Shown: positions 55,258 through 64,000, counted from the stretch's first letter. The stretch is 64,000 bases of DNA from Novilysobacter_A longmucuonensis (GCF_046600735.1 NZ_JBJMAW010000003.1:124001-188000); one strand, 5' to 3'. Translations and numbers: made by a program. The notes: generated by a model from the sequence alone, not told the origin.

Positions 55258-55288
55258 GATGGGTATCGCTTTGCTCAACCCATCCTAC
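55258..55288. repeat. REP of the RAYT-associated GTAGGATGGGTTGAGC family
   Basis: GATGGGTATCGCTTTGCTCA followed by ACCCATCCTAC, the inverse of the palindrome flanking the decayed transposase at 28427-28676. Confidence 0.65.
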
Positions 55289-55389
55289 GAGCTGCTTGGC
55301 CCGATGCCTCGCGCCAGATGCGAGCCGCTGCGGTGCGGGATGGCCCGCGGGCCGCAGGCGCGGGCCGAATCTGGCGGCGAGACCGGCCG

Positions 55390-55620
55390 CTAGCGCTTGG
55401 TCTTGGAAACCTTCGCCGGTGGCGCCGCCGCGGCCGGCTCGCGCGGGGCGTCGACCTTTTGCAGCACGCGGGTGGTGCCGAGCACTTCGACCCGGCCACC
55501 GCTGCGCTCGAAGTCGGCGATATGCGCGGAGATACGCTCACTTTCGCTGCGTTTCGGGTTGGCCGCATCGCCGGGTTGGGTGGTGTTTCGCCGGGGACTA
55601 CGCCCCTTCGCGCCTGCCAT
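55390..55620 (-). CDS. small basic protein of unknown function
   Basis: A 76-residue protein rich in Lys and Arg at both ends, with a central SESERISAHIADFERSGGRVEVLGTTRVLQK and an Ala/Pro/Lys-rich tail. It could be a small nucleic-acid- or ribosome-linked protein. I do not recognise it. The longer frame up to 55752 is less coding-like; ATG 55620 is the best start. Confidence 0.55.
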   Translation of the reverse strand: MAGAKGRSPRRNTTQPGDAANPKRSESERISAHIADFERSGGRVEVLGTTRVLQKVDAPREPAAAAPPAKVSKTKR

Positions 55621-55830
55621 CTGACATCCTTCCAATGCGACGCCGGCAACGCTGCCGGAGGGCATGCTTGTTGCGACGTCGCAGCCCCCACTATGCGCCT
55701 TCGCGCGCTTCGGGGCCATCCACGGCGCCGCGCGGCCATTCAGGAAAGGCAATTCGCACGTCCCGGACGCCTTGGCGACGGGGTTCGGCGGCCGGGTGTC
55801 CGACCACGGGACACGCTCTGGCGCACATAG

Positions 55831-56541
55831 CTATGGCTGGTCCTGGTCGCGACGCTTCCCGTACCAGAAATCCAGATGCTGGCGCGACTTCAGCATGCCG
55901 CGGCCGCGCCAGGCGAAAGCGACCAGCAGGCGCAGGTGTTCGGCCAGCGAAAAGGTGCGCAGCTTGCGGGGCGAGGTCCTCACCGCCTGGCGCAGGATCA
56001 CGAAGCGGCCGTGGCGGGCCAGCGCGCGGCTGATCGCGACGTCTTCGCCGGCGTAGTAGCTCTCATCAAAGCCGCCGGCGGCCTCGAATCCGCTGCGGGT
56101 GCAGAACACGAAGCAGCCCGGGGCGATGCGGGCGGCGCGGAACAGCCGGACCGACACCGCCACCGCGAGCCGCTCGTGCCAGGCCAGCGGCCCGAGCAGC
56201 CGCACCGCGGCGCCGCCGCCGATGGCGCCGGCCTGCATCGCGCCGATTGCCGCCTCAAGCACCGCGGTGCCGATCCGGGTGTCGGCGTCGACGAACACCA
56301 GCCGGTCGCCGCGCGCGCGCGCCGCGCCGGCATTGCGTGCCGCGGCGATGTGGCGGTGCTCGACACTCACCACGCGCGCGCCGTGGGCGGCGGCGACCTC
56401 GGCAGTGCGATCGCTGGAGGCATCGTCCACGACGATGATCTCGTAGGACACCTGCAGCGCACCCGCGGCGCCATGCAAGGCCCCGAGGGTGGCGCCGATC
56501 ACCCGCTGCTCGTTGTGCGCCGGGACGATTAAGGAGATCAC
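55831..56541 (-). CDS. family 2 glycosyltransferase
   Basis: A 236-residue GT-A enzyme: ISLIVPAHNEQRVIGATLGAL at the start, IIVVDDASSDRTAEVA, and the DxD motif in LVFVDADTRIG; then CTRSGFEAAGGFDESYYAGEDVAISRAL with the acidic ED of the catalytic region. The start is uncertain: a GTG at 56541 begins right at the fold. No membrane helix is present. It probably glycosylates a lipid or protein; the substrate is unknown. Confidence 0.78.
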   Translation of the reverse strand: MISLIVPAHNEQRVIGATLGALHGAAGALQVSYEIIVVDDASSDRTAEVAAAHGARVVSVEHRHIAAARNAGAARARGDRLVFVDADTRIGTAVLEAAIGAMQAGAIGGGAAVRLLGPLAWHERLAVAVSVRLFRAARIAPGCFVFCTRSGFEAAGGFDESYYAGEDVAISRALARHGRFVILRQAVRTSPRKLRTFSLAEHLRLLVAFAWRGRGMLKSRQHLDFWYGKRRDQDQP

Positions 56542-56716
56542 GTCGGCGATGATGTCACGCCGCGACGCGGAGGATGGATACCAGGAAGCGGTAAAACCGG
56601 GCAATCGCAAGGCACTAACGCCGCCCGTGCCAGCCTGCACCGGTCGATCCGGCGGCTTGCGCTGCGGCCGTCGCATCGGCGCCGTCCCGCATGCAATCAC
56701 CACCAGGAGAGATGCG

Positions 56717-56995
56717 ATGAGCGCGCCAGACAGAAACACACCAGATAGAAATTCCTCAGACACAAACGAGCGGCCGATCCCCAGCGACGTCCAGGGCGGA
56801 CGCGAGGCCAGCGGCAAGCACCACGGGCTGCGCCAGCCGCACGACGAGCAGCGCATCGATCAGGCGCTCGACGATGTCGGGCTGGTCGACCAGGGCGCGG
56901 CGATCGAGGACGACCTGCGCGACCGCCGCAGCAACGGCACCCCGTCCGGGCGCGGGGAGCGCACGGAGCGCGATCGTGCCGACGAACGCCGCTGA
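56717..56995 (+). CDS. hydrophilic protein of unknown function
   Basis: A 92-residue protein rich in Asp, Arg, Glu and Gly (SSDTNERPIPSDVQGGREAS and DEQRIDQALDDVGLVDQGAA), with no hydrophobic core. An AGGAGAG site precedes the ATG. It lies just before the histidine kinase gene and may be co-transcribed. Confidence 0.55.
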   Translation: MSAPDRNTPDRNSSDTNERPIPSDVQGGREASGKHHGLRQPHDEQRIDQALDDVGLVDQGAAIEDDLRDRRSNGTPSGRGERTERDRADERR

Positions 56996-57017
56996 ATCCA
57001 AACCCTCATCCGCTCCG

Positions 57018-58226
57018 ATGCCGCCGAATCCCGAAGCGCCAGACCGTCCCGGGCACGGGTCCGGGCAATCCGGACAGTCCGGGCCGGCGCCCTCGGGCCA
57101 GCTCCAGGCCTGCAAGGACCAGATGTGGGCGTTCGCCCAGCAGTCGATCGACCACGCGATCCTGCTGATCGATACCGACAACCGGGTGACCTGGGCCAGC
57201 CCCGGCGCGGTCCACATTCTGGGCGCCGACGCGACCGAGATGGTCGACCAACCGACCACGCGATTCTTCACGCCCGAGGACGTCGAGCTGGGCATCCACG
57301 AGCACGAGATCGCGGTTGCGCGCAGCGGCGGCTCGGCCGAGGACGACCGCTGGATGATGCGCGCGGACGGTTCGAGGTTCTGGGCCGCGGGCTTGATGGT
57401 CGCGCTGCACGGCAGCGACGGCGAGGTGAGCGGGTTCATCAAAATCCTGCGAGACCAGACCGACCTCAAGATGCAGATGGAGACCCTGCGCAACCGCGCC
57501 CAGGTGCTGGACAGCCTCGGCGACACGAACCACCGGTCGATCGCCACGCTGGCGCACGAGCTGCGCAACCCGCTGGCCTCGCTGAGCATGGCCTCGGCGG
57601 TACTGCGCCAGTTGTCGCAGGGCGACGCGCGGCTGGAGCCCCCACTGGATATCCTCGAGCGTAATCTCGGCTTCGCCGCCCGCCTGGTCGACGACCTGGA
57701 GGGGTCCACCCGAACCAAGGCCGGCAAGCTCGACCTGAAGCTGGAGGGCTTGCTGCTGCAGGAAATGCTGCAGGACGCGATCCAGACCGCACTGCACCGC
57801 GCCGGCGACTCGGCACGCGACGTCGACCTGCTGCCGCCGTCCGCGCCGGTGGTCTTGATAGCCGATCCCGATCGCATCCGACAGGTGTTCGTCAACCTGA
57901 TCGGCAATGCGATCAAGTTCACCGCCGAGGGCGGGCGCATCTGGGTCAAGGCAACCCTGGAAGGGCCGTGGGTCGTGGTGCGGGTGGAGGACGACGGCGC
58001 CGGCATCGCGCCCGAGATGCTCGAGCGCATCTTCGAGATGTTCACCCAGGCCGACCCGTCAACCGCACGCGTCGGGCTCGGCATCGGGCTGTCGGTGGTC
58101 AAGGACCTCGTGGAGCTGCACGGCGGCAGCGTGCAGGCGCACAGCGAAGGACTCGGCAAGGGCAGCAAGTTTTCGGTGCGGCTGCCGCTGCGCCAGTCCA
58201 GGCCGGACCACGCCGGCGGCAGCTGA
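57018..58226 (+). CDS. PAS-domain sensor histidine kinase, soluble
   Basis: A 402-residue kinase with no membrane helix. The PAS domain (about residues 40-150) begins SIDHAILLIDTDNRVTWASPGA and ends with a PAC-type ADGSRFWAAGLMVAL and SGFIKILRDQTDLK. The HisKA domain has LAHELRNPLASL with His180. The ATPase domain shows RIRQVFVNLIGNAIKFTAEGG, VEDDGAGIAPEMLERIFEMF and VGLGIGLSVVKDLVELHGGS. No adjacent response regulator is present, so it is an orphan. An ATG at 57018 is chosen; a GTG at 56970 would overlap the previous gene. Confidence 0.88.
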   Translation: MPPNPEAPDRPGHGSGQSGQSGPAPSGQLQACKDQMWAFAQQSIDHAILLIDTDNRVTWASPGAVHILGADATEMVDQPTTRFFTPEDVELGIHEHEIAVARSGGSAEDDRWMMRADGSRFWAAGLMVALHGSDGEVSGFIKILRDQTDLKMQMETLRNRAQVLDSLGDTNHRSIATLAHELRNPLASLSMASAVLRQLSQGDARLEPPLDILERNLGFAARLVDDLEGSTRTKAGKLDLKLEGLLLQEMLQDAIQTALHRAGDSARDVDLLPPSAPVVLIADPDRIRQVFVNLIGNAIKFTAEGGRIWVKATLEGPWVVVRVEDDGAGIAPEMLERIFEMFTQADPSTARVGLGIGLSVVKDLVELHGGSVQAHSEGLGKGSKFSVRLPLRQSRPDHAGGS

Positions 58227-58594
58227 GCCGGGCCTGCAGCGGTGCTGGCCGGCCGCAGTCTCGCGCATCTTCCCGCCGGGCAGCGAGACCGTTGAACTCG
58301 AACGTGTCCGCTCGCGTGGCTCTCGTAGGCTGGGCTGGCAAGCAGCTTGCGGTGACATGCCTCGTTGCCGCAGCAGTGCGGGTGTTATCGCACGAGTCGC
58401 TAAGCGCTGGGCTTTGCAGCCCGGCCTACGGCGCTGGCGCGGCCGCGATGCGATGTAGGAGCGGCTTCAGCCGCGATGGCGTCTGCCGCATGTCTGCCCC
58501 GCCGCCTCCGCATCGTTCCCGATCGCGGGCATGGCCCGCTCCTACGGGGGCGTTTAACCATCGGCATCACGCGGCGGGCACTAACGTCGCGCTC
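58227..58594. repeat. two interspersed palindromes between histidine kinase and AI-2E-type gene
   Basis: 58325-58430 is a GTAGGCTGGGCT family pair (left GTAGGCTGGGCTGGCAAGC, right GCTTTGCAGCCCGGCCTACG). 58454-58546 is a TGTAGGAGCG family pair (left TGTAGGAGCGGCTTCAGCCG, right ATGGCCCGCTCCTACG). No gene is seen in these 368 bp. Confidence 0.75.
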
Positions 58595-59680
58595 ATGAGC
58601 GCGGACCCGACGCCCGCCGCCATCGGCGGCGCCACCAGCCTGACCCGACGTGCGTTCAACGTCACCGGCGTGGTGACCGCCATGGTCCTGCTGGTGCTGG
58701 TGCTATGGAAGGCGCTGGAAGTGCTGCTGCTGATGTTCGCCGGGGTGCTGGTGGCGGTGCTGCTGTGCTTCTTCAGTGGCGTGGTCAGCCGGTGCACGCG
58801 CCTGCCGGGGGGCTGGTCGCTGAGCCTGGTGCTGGCGCTGCTGCTGGTCGGCTCGAGCGCGGCGATATGGATGGTCGGGCCCGGGGTGGCGCGCGAGGTC
58901 CAGGCGCTGATGGCCGGCATGGCCGAGTCGATCGAGGACCTGGAGGCGATGCTGCGCGCGCACACGTTCGGCGCCTATGCACTCGATACCCTGCCGCAGC
59001 TGGACGTGACCGAAGCCCAACAAGTCTGGGCGCGCATCGGCGGGGTCAGCGCCACGGTGTTCGGCGCGCTGGCGGCGCTCCTCATCACGTTGTTCATCGG
59101 GGTGTTCTTCGCCTACAACCCGCGGATGTACATCGAGGGGCTGCTGCGGCTGGTGCCGTTGCCGCGTCGCGAGCGCGCCTGCGAAGTGCTGGAGAAGCTC
59201 GGCAACACCTTGCGCTGGTGGCTGGTCGGACAACTGATCTCCATGGTGCTGCTGTGGCTGTCGACCTGGCTGGTGCTGCACCTGCTGGGCGTGCCGCTGG
59301 CGTTCACCCTCGGCCTGCTGACCGGATTGCTGACCTTCATCCCCTACCTGGGGCCGCTGATCGCGGTGGTCCCCATCGCGCTGGTGGCGTTCCTGGAGAG
59401 CCCGGCGCTGTGCCTGATGACGGTGGGTGCGTACTTCGTGATCCAGAACATCGAGAGCAACGTGATCATGCCGATCGTGTTCGAGAAGACCGTGAGCATC
59501 CCGCCGGCGCTGTCAGTCGCCTCGCAGCTGCTGATGGCCAGCCTGCTCGGCATGCTCGGGGTGCTGCTGGCGACGCCGCTGCTGGCCGTCGCCATGGTGC
59601 TGGCGCGGATGCTGTACGTGCAGGACGTGCTCGGCGATCCGCTCGACCGGCCGGTGGAAAGCCCGATGGCGGACGATTGA
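58595..59680 (+). CDS. AI-2E family transporter (PerM-like)
   Basis: A 361-residue membrane protein. N-terminal helices lie at about 22-75. A large loop follows (about 95-150). A helix-rich C-terminal domain ends with TFIPYLGPLIAVVPIALVAFLESP and NIESNVIMPIVFEKTVSIPPALSVASQLLMASLLGMLGVLLATPLLA, the strongest signature of the PerM/YdiK/TqsA family. Members export or exchange small molecules, including AI-2 in some cases. The start ATG 58595 is near the repeat end. Confidence 0.85.
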   Translation: MSADPTPAAIGGATSLTRRAFNVTGVVTAMVLLVLVLWKALEVLLLMFAGVLVAVLLCFFSGVVSRCTRLPGGWSLSLVLALLLVGSSAAIWMVGPGVAREVQALMAGMAESIEDLEAMLRAHTFGAYALDTLPQLDVTEAQQVWARIGGVSATVFGALAALLITLFIGVFFAYNPRMYIEGLLRLVPLPRRERACEVLEKLGNTLRWWLVGQLISMVLLWLSTWLVLHLLGVPLAFTLGLLTGLLTFIPYLGPLIAVVPIALVAFLESPALCLMTVGAYFVIQNIESNVIMPIVFEKTVSIPPALSVASQLLMASLLGMLGVLLATPLLAVAMVLARMLYVQDVLGDPLDRPVESPMADD

Positions 59681-59695
59681 TATTTCGTCCGCGTG

Positions 59696-59760
59696 TGTAG
59701 GGCGGGTTTCAACCCGCCGCCCGTTGCGGTGCCCGGCGGCGGGTTGAAAACCCGCCCTGC
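59696..59760. repeat. palindrome of the GTAGGGCGGGTTTCAACCCGCC family
   Basis: GGGCGGGTTTCAACCCGCC and the inverse GGCGGGTTGAAAACCCGCCC, 13 bp apart. Both are hairpins. It lies between convergent genes. Confidence 0.75.
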
Positions 59761-59779
59761 GACATCGTGGCTAACGTCT

Positions 59780-60037
59780 TCAGGCAGGATCGAGCGCCGG
59801 GAACTGGCCGGTCATGCGCACGCCGTTGGCGACACCCCAGCGCACGCCGATGCGGTTCAGGCGGGCTTCGACTGCGGTGCGTGATTCCAGCGGGGTGCAA
59901 AAGACGATCGCGTCATAACGTTCGGCCCAGGCGTTGGCGTAGGCGAACAGGTCGCGGTGCCGGTGCTGCAGGTCCGACATCTCGCCTTCGAGCCGGGAGA
60001 TGGCCGCCTCGATCTCGGCCGCGCCGAGCATGCGCAT
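59780..60037 (-). CDS. small protein of unknown function
   Basis: An 85-residue protein: AEIEAAISRLEGEMSDLQHRHRDLFAYANAWAERYDAIVF, then TPLESRTAVEARLNRIGVRWGVANGVRMTG. The first half is a likely helical hairpin. I do not recognise the family. Starts at 60037 or 60031 are open; the frame reaches 60226 but the extension looks non-coding. The 320-bp spacer to the ABC gene has no recognised element. Confidence 0.5.
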   Translation of the reverse strand: MRMLGAAEIEAAISRLEGEMSDLQHRHRDLFAYANAWAERYDAIVFCTPLESRTAVEARLNRIGVRWGVANGVRMTGQFPALDPA

Positions 60038-60357
60038 CACGGCCGCGGCCCGGTGGACGGCAGCAGGGGGGGGGCGGGTGTCGCTGGGTCGATGAGTGGC
60101 ATCTGCTTCCTCGTACGGGTGGGGCAGTGCGGCGGAGGCGGAATGCCAACTCCGTCGCAATTTGCGCGATCCTACATCGGACGAGTTGATCAGTTTTTTA
60201 CGAAGCTGAACGCCTCCCCTGTACATGCGGCGTGACGGCCCTGCGACCGATCGCCAAGGGGCGCCCCCCGCCGGGGCTTATACCGGCCCGCCATCGCCGC
60301 TAGGCTGTGCGGTGGTGGCCTGTGTCACCGCCGCCGACCGGACCGACAGGACACCGC

Positions 60358-61284
60358 GTGCAGCCGATCATCTCCGTACAGAACCTCACCAAGACCTATG
60401 CCTCCGGCTTCCAGGCGCTGAAGAACGTCGACCTGGAGATCCGCCGCGGCGAGATCTTCGCGCTGCTCGGGCCCAACGGCGCCGGCAAGACTACGCTGAT
60501 CAGCATCATCTGCGGCATCGTGAACGCCAGCAGCGGCACGGTCATCGCCGATGGCCACGACATAGTGCGCGACTATCGCGCGGCGCGATCCAAGATCGGC
60601 CTGGTGCCGCAGGAGCTCTCGACCGACGCCTTCGAATCGGTCTGGGCGACGGTCCGTTTCAGTCGCGGCCTGTTCGGCAAGCCGCCCGATCCGGCGCACC
60701 TGGAGAAGGTGCTGCGCGCGCTGTCGCTGTGGGACAAGAAGGACAGCAAGATCCTGGCGCTGTCGGGCGGCATGAAGCGCCGGGTGCTGATCGCCAAGGC
60801 GCTGGCGCACGAGCCGCGCATCCTGTTCCTCGACGAGCCCACCGCCGGGGTCGACGTCGAGCTGCGCCACGACATGTGGCAGATGGTGCGCGGCCTCAGG
60901 GAACAGGGCGTCACCATCATCCTGACCACGCATTACATCGAGGAGGCGCAGGAGATGGCCGACCGGGTGGGCGTGATCAACCGCGGCGAGATAGTGCTGG
61001 TCGAGGACAAGGTCGCGCTGATGCGCAAGCTCGGCCGCAAGCAGCTGACCCTGACCCTGCAGGAGTCGCTGTCGCGCATTCCCGACGAACTGGAGGGCTT
61101 GCCGCTGGAGCTGTCGGACGACGGCGGCGCACTGGTCTACACCTTCGACACCCAGGGCGAGCGCACCGGCATCGCCACGCTGCTGCGGCGGCTGGCCGAC
61201 CACGGCATCGACTTCAAGGACCTGCATTCCAGCGAGAGTTCGCTGGAGGACATTTTCGTGAGCCTGGTGCGGGGCAAGACGTGA
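60358..61284 (+). CDS. ABC transporter ATP-binding protein (ABC-2 type exporter, YadG-like)
   Basis: A 308-residue ATPase: GPNGAGKTT (Walker A, about 38-46), ALSGGMKRRV (signature, near 137), ILFLDEPTAGVD (Walker B, near 158-169), TTHYIEEAQEMADRVG (His switch), and the C-terminal DUF4162-like region typical of drug/lipid exporters. GTG 60358 is the chosen start. The permease gene is 250 bp downstream, separated by a palindromic repeat, but the two are clearly partners. Confidence 0.9.
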   Translation: MQPIISVQNLTKTYASGFQALKNVDLEIRRGEIFALLGPNGAGKTTLISIICGIVNASSGTVIADGHDIVRDYRAARSKIGLVPQELSTDAFESVWATVRFSRGLFGKPPDPAHLEKVLRALSLWDKKDSKILALSGGMKRRVLIAKALAHEPRILFLDEPTAGVDVELRHDMWQMVRGLREQGVTIILTTHYIEEAQEMADRVGVINRGEIVLVEDKVALMRKLGRKQLTLTLQESLSRIPDELEGLPLELSDDGGALVYTFDTQGERTGIATLLRRLADHGIDFKDLHSSESSLEDIFVSLVRGKT

Positions 61285-61319
61285 GCGGGTTGCGGGATTT
61301 TCCGCTTCGCGGTGTGAGC

Positions 61320-61500
61320 CCTCCCCTTCAAGGGGAGGGTTGGGTGGGGATGGGTCGGCTCCTGCGGGCTTGGCGAGTGCTGAAGCGAACCCATCCCCAT
61401 CCCGGCCGTCCCGGCCCTCAAGCTAAGCTTGAGGGCGTTCATCGGACCGCGAGCCAGTGGCTCGCAAGCGGCCCTCTTCACCCTCTTGAAGGGGAAGGAG
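61320..61500. repeat. long palindromic repeat between ABC ATPase and permease genes
   Basis: CTCCCCTTCAAGGGGAGGGT at 61321-61340 has an inverse arm CCCTCTTGAAGGGGAAGGAG at 61481-61500. Between the arms are about 140 bp with GGGTGGGGATGGGT and ACCCATCCCCATCCCG, another inverted pair. The element lies inside a transporter operon. Confidence 0.75.
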
Positions 61501-61534
61501 ACAAGCGGCTCGGCCGGAAGGACTGGATGACCAC

Positions 61535-62302
61535 ATGACCCTCAACCTCCACGCGATCCGCGCGATTTACCGCTTCGAGATGGCACGCACCTTCCGCACC
61601 CTGGCCGAGAGCATCGTCTCCCCGGTGCTGACCACCTCGCTGTACTTCGTGGTGTTCGGCGCGGCGATCGGTTCGCGCATGGGCGAGGTCGACGGGGTCA
61701 GCTACGGCGCCTTCATCATCCCGGGCCTGATCATGCTGTCGCTGCTCAACGAGAGCATCTCCAACGCGTCCTTCGGCATCTACATGCCCAAATGGTCGGG
61801 CACGATCTACGAGTTGCTGTCCGCGCCAGTGTCCTACGTCGAGGTGGTGATCGGCTATGTCGGCGCGGCCACGACCAAGTCGGTGATGGTCGGTGCGCTG
61901 ATCCTGCTGACCGCGCGGGTGTTCGTGCCCTACGAAATCCAACACCCGCTGTGGATGCTGTGCTTCCTGCTGCTGACCGCGGTCAGCTTCAGCCTGTTCG
62001 GTTTCATCATCGGGCTGTGGGCCGACGACTTCCAGAAGCTGCAGATCATCCCGTTGATGATCGTGACCCCGTTGACCTTCCTCGGCGGCGCGTTCTACTC
62101 GATCAGCATGCTGCCGCCGGTGTGGCAGACGATCACCCTGTTCAACCCGGTGGTGTACCTGATCAGCGGATTCCGCTGGAGCTTCTACGGCGTGTCCGAT
62201 GTCGACGTCGTAGTCAGCGCGGGCATGATCGTGGGCTTCCTGGCGCTGTGCCTGGTGGCGGTGTGGTGGGTGTTCAAGACCGGCTACAAGCTCAAGCCGT
62301 AG
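61535..62302 (+). CDS. ABC-2 type transporter permease (YadH-like)
   Basis: A 255-residue permease. Six membrane helices are spread along the chain, with TLAESIVSPVLTTSLYFVVFG at the start, IPGLIMLSLLNESISNASFG in the second, and GGAFYSISMLPPVWQTITLFNPVVYLISGFRW at the end, the ABC2_membrane signature. The substrate may be a drug, lipid or polysaccharide precursor. Partner of the ATPase at 60358-61284. Confidence 0.9.
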   Translation: MTLNLHAIRAIYRFEMARTFRTLAESIVSPVLTTSLYFVVFGAAIGSRMGEVDGVSYGAFIIPGLIMLSLLNESISNASFGIYMPKWSGTIYELLSAPVSYVEVVIGYVGAATTKSVMVGALILLTARVFVPYEIQHPLWMLCFLLLTAVSFSLFGFIIGLWADDFQKLQIIPLMIVTPLTFLGGAFYSISMLPPVWQTITLFNPVVYLISGFRWSFYGVSDVDVVVSAGMIVGFLALCLVAVWWVFKTGYKLKP

Positions 62303-62410
62303 CTGCGCGCGCGCTGGCGCCGGGACCCACCATGCTCATTGCCGTGAACATTGACGCCGAGGCGACGGCGCAGCCGGCAAGGTGCGCGGAGCCGCCAGAG
62401 ATCGCCATCG

Positions 62411-62605
62411 ATGATCACACCCAATCCCACGCCGGGCGTACCGGACGGGCAGCCGCAAACGCCGCAGCCAACGCCGGCCCCGCCAGAAGTGCCCCAGCCC
62501 GCGCCGCCGAGTCCCGAAGTGCCGGCCCCCGACGAACCCGCGCCGGTCCAGCCGCCGGCGCATGATCCGCAACCCCCGGCACCGGTGGGAACGCCGGGCC
62601 CATGA
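62411..62605 (+). CDS. proline-rich small protein, tentative
   Basis: A 64-residue frame composed of Pro, Ala, Gln and Glu repeats (TPAPPEVPQPAPPSPEVPAP). Such short Pro-rich open frames are common in high-GC DNA; the ATG has no strong ribosome-binding site. It may or may not be a gene. Confidence 0.3.
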   Translation: MITPNPTPGVPDGQPQTPQPTPAPPEVPQPAPPSPEVPAPDEPAPVQPPAHDPQPPAPVGTPGP

Positions 62606-62705
62606 CGCGCGCGGCCGGCGTGTGGCGGCCAGCATGCGATGCGCCACGGCGTCTGCACAGCATCGCTGAGGCGCGGCGCGGGTGCCGGGGCTGGGCGCAG
62701 GCGGC

Positions 62706-63476
62706 ATGACGCCGGTGCTGGCGGCGCTGCTGGGCGGCTCGGCCGCGGCGGCCGCGACCGCGCTCGGTGCCGTGCCGGCGTGGTTCATGCGCGGCATCGA
62801 ACAGCGCACCCAGGATGCACTGCTCGGATTCGGTGCCGGTGTGATGCTGGCCGCCAGCGCGTTCTCGCTGGTGCTGCCGGGCATCGCGGCCGCCCAGGCA
62901 CAGGGCGCGGGACGCTGGGGCGCGGGCCTGCTGATCGGCATGGCGATCATGTCCGGTGCGGCGCTGGTGATGGTGCTGGAGCGCGCCATACCGCACGAGC
63001 ACTTCATCAAGGGGCCGGAAGGCCGGTCGCCCCATCGGCTCAAACGCACCTGGCTGTTCGTGTTCGCGATCTGCCTGCACAACCTGCCCGAAGGGCTGGC
63101 GATCGGGGTCGGCTACGCCAATGATTTCGCGCGCGGCACCGCGCTGGCCACCGGCATCGCGATCCAGGACGTGCCCGAAGGCCTGGTGGTGGCGATGGCG
63201 CTGATCGCCGCCGGTTACAGCCGCGCGCGCGCGGTGCTGGTGGGGATGGCCTCGGGCCTGATCGAGCCGGTCGGGGCGGTGGCTGGTGCCAGCCTGGTCG
63301 TGCTGCTGCCGCTGCTGCTGCCGATCGGGCTGGGCTTCGCGGCCGGCGCGATGCTGTTCGTGGTCAGCCACGAGATCATCCCGGAGTCGCACCGCCAGGG
63401 CCACGAGAACTTCGCGACCGGCGGGCTGATACTGGGCTTCGTGCTGATGATGCTGCTGGATACTGCGTTGGGATGA
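62706..63476 (+). CDS. ZIP family metal transporter
   Basis: A 256-residue protein with about eight membrane helices. The ZIP metal-site helix IV is ICLHNLPEGLAIGVGYAND and helix V is IQDVPEGLVVAMALI; both have the H/D-N/V-x-P-E-G pattern. SHEIIPESHRQGHEN near the end adds His-rich residues. It probably imports zinc or another divalent cation. A GTG at 62682 is possible; the ATG at 62706 is preferred. Confidence 0.88.
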   Translation: MTPVLAALLGGSAAAAATALGAVPAWFMRGIEQRTQDALLGFGAGVMLAASAFSLVLPGIAAAQAQGAGRWGAGLLIGMAIMSGAALVMVLERAIPHEHFIKGPEGRSPHRLKRTWLFVFAICLHNLPEGLAIGVGYANDFARGTALATGIAIQDVPEGLVVAMALIAAGYSRARAVLVGMASGLIEPVGAVAGASLVVLLPLLLPIGLGFAAGAMLFVVSHEIIPESHRQGHENFATGGLILGFVLMMLLDTALG

Positions 63477-63822
63477 GCGCGCCGGCGGGTGTGGTCATGT
63501 ATCTCCTGGTGGGATTGACCGAAGAGGTCGGCGCGCGTGGGTCGCGCTGGTGCGACCCGGTGCGGCCCGGTGCGGGGCATCCGATGCGGCATCGGTTCTG
63601 CGGCCGATCGCAGACGTCGAGCGGGATCCGGTGATGGCCCGGCTCGACCGCTTCGGCCATCCCGGAGAGCCGGTTACCCCGCCGCGAAGCTCCGGTGTTC
63701 CGCGCTCGCGCGCGCCCCGCGCTGCATGCGCGGTACGCGTCGGCGTTGCGGCTGCACCTCGCGCGCCATTCACGCGCCGCCCGCCTAGACTCGTCAGCCT
63801 TGGGTGCGGTGCGGGATTGGCA
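63477..63822. other. spacer without recognised gene
   Basis: About 346 bp of very GC-rich sequence. Open frames here are short or on the wrong strand with no recognisable text. No repeat family or terminator is recognised. Confidence 0.4.
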
Positions 63823-64000
63823 GTGCGTCTGAAGAACAAGGTAGTGCTGGTCACCGGCAGCGGCCAGGGTATCGGCCGTGGCATCGCGGTGCGCTTCGCC
63901 CGGGAAGGCGCGCGCGTGATCGTCGAGGATCTGCACGACGACGCCGATTCGCGGCAGACCCTGGCGATGGTGCGCGAGGCCGGCGGCGAGGGCTGCGTAC
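63823..64000 (+). CDS. short-chain dehydrogenase/reductase (3' end cut off by window)
   Basis: The first 59 codons are inside the window: RLKNKVVLVTGSGQGIGRGI and the following EGARVIVEDLHDD give the TGxxxGIG dinucleotide-binding motif and an acidic residue after beta-2 (NAD preference likely). A GTG at 63823 is the probable start. The catalytic part is missing, so the substrate cannot be guessed. Confidence 0.85.
   Translation, partial: MRLKNKVVLVTGSGQGIGRGIAVRFAREGARVIVEDLHDDADSRQTLAMVREAGGEGCV

Overview
The window is high-GC DNA from a gammaproteobacterium, most likely a member of the Lysobacteraceae/Xanthomonadaceae (Lysobacter or Luteimonas type). The reasons are the many short interspersed palindromes that begin TGTAGGAGCG, the homodimeric AceE, the AlaA-like aminotransferase, and the general gene repertoire. 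The genus is an inference. Both ends cut through a gene: a polysaccharide deacetylase on the left and a short-chain dehydrogenase on the right.

Layout. 1-11.4 kb is housekeeping and envelope metabolism: the deacetylase tail, a tightly coupled minus-strand operon (alanine-type aminotransferase, SGNH lipoprotein, methyltransferase), RsgA, a DUF1704 zinc-peptidase-like protein, a GT-C membrane glycosyltransferase, the malic enzyme MaeB and a family 2 glycosyltransferase. 11.6-14.8 kb is a BlaI-type repressor, an M56 (BlaR1-like) membrane protease and a secreted S41 peptidase. A near-identical TACTAAC...GTTAGTA operator sits before the repressor operon and before the peptidase gene. 15.1-17.9 kb is aceE.

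17.9-24.7 kb is a visibly less GC-rich defence island, hsdR-hsdM-hsdS, with a SIR2-domain gene fused to the end of the operon 5 nt behind hsdS. This is the most interesting unit in the window. 24.7-29 kb is a decayed region with scattered GGGGTCA-type motifs, a cupin gene, a DUF2945/DUF3140 pair in ruins, an AraC regulator, a DUF2306 membrane protein, and the remnant of a REP-associated tyrosine transposase flanked by its own palindromes.

29-42 kb holds secreted and stress proteins (CHRD protein, DUF885 lipoprotein, sorbosone-dehydrogenase-like lipoprotein, nitrilase, CsbD and a truncated CsbD copy) and a LytS/LytR-type two-component pair. 42.6-47 kb encodes a single giant signalling protein that joins a periplasmic propeller, a histidine kinase, a receiver and an EAL domain. 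47-54 kb contains an esterase, a VOC protein, a TonB-C protein, a nitroreductase, a voltage-gated-like channel, and a serine hydrolase divergent from an ECF sigma/anti-sigma-like pair. The two sides of that divergent region carry the same candidate ECF promoter, TGTAAG-N16-CGTC. 54-64 kb holds SDR enzymes, a glycosyltransferase, a PAS histidine kinase, an AI-2E-type permease, a two-gene ABC exporter and a ZIP transporter.

At least four families of interspersed palindromes fill the intergenic spaces. In three cases the palindrome supplies the stop codon of the upstream gene.
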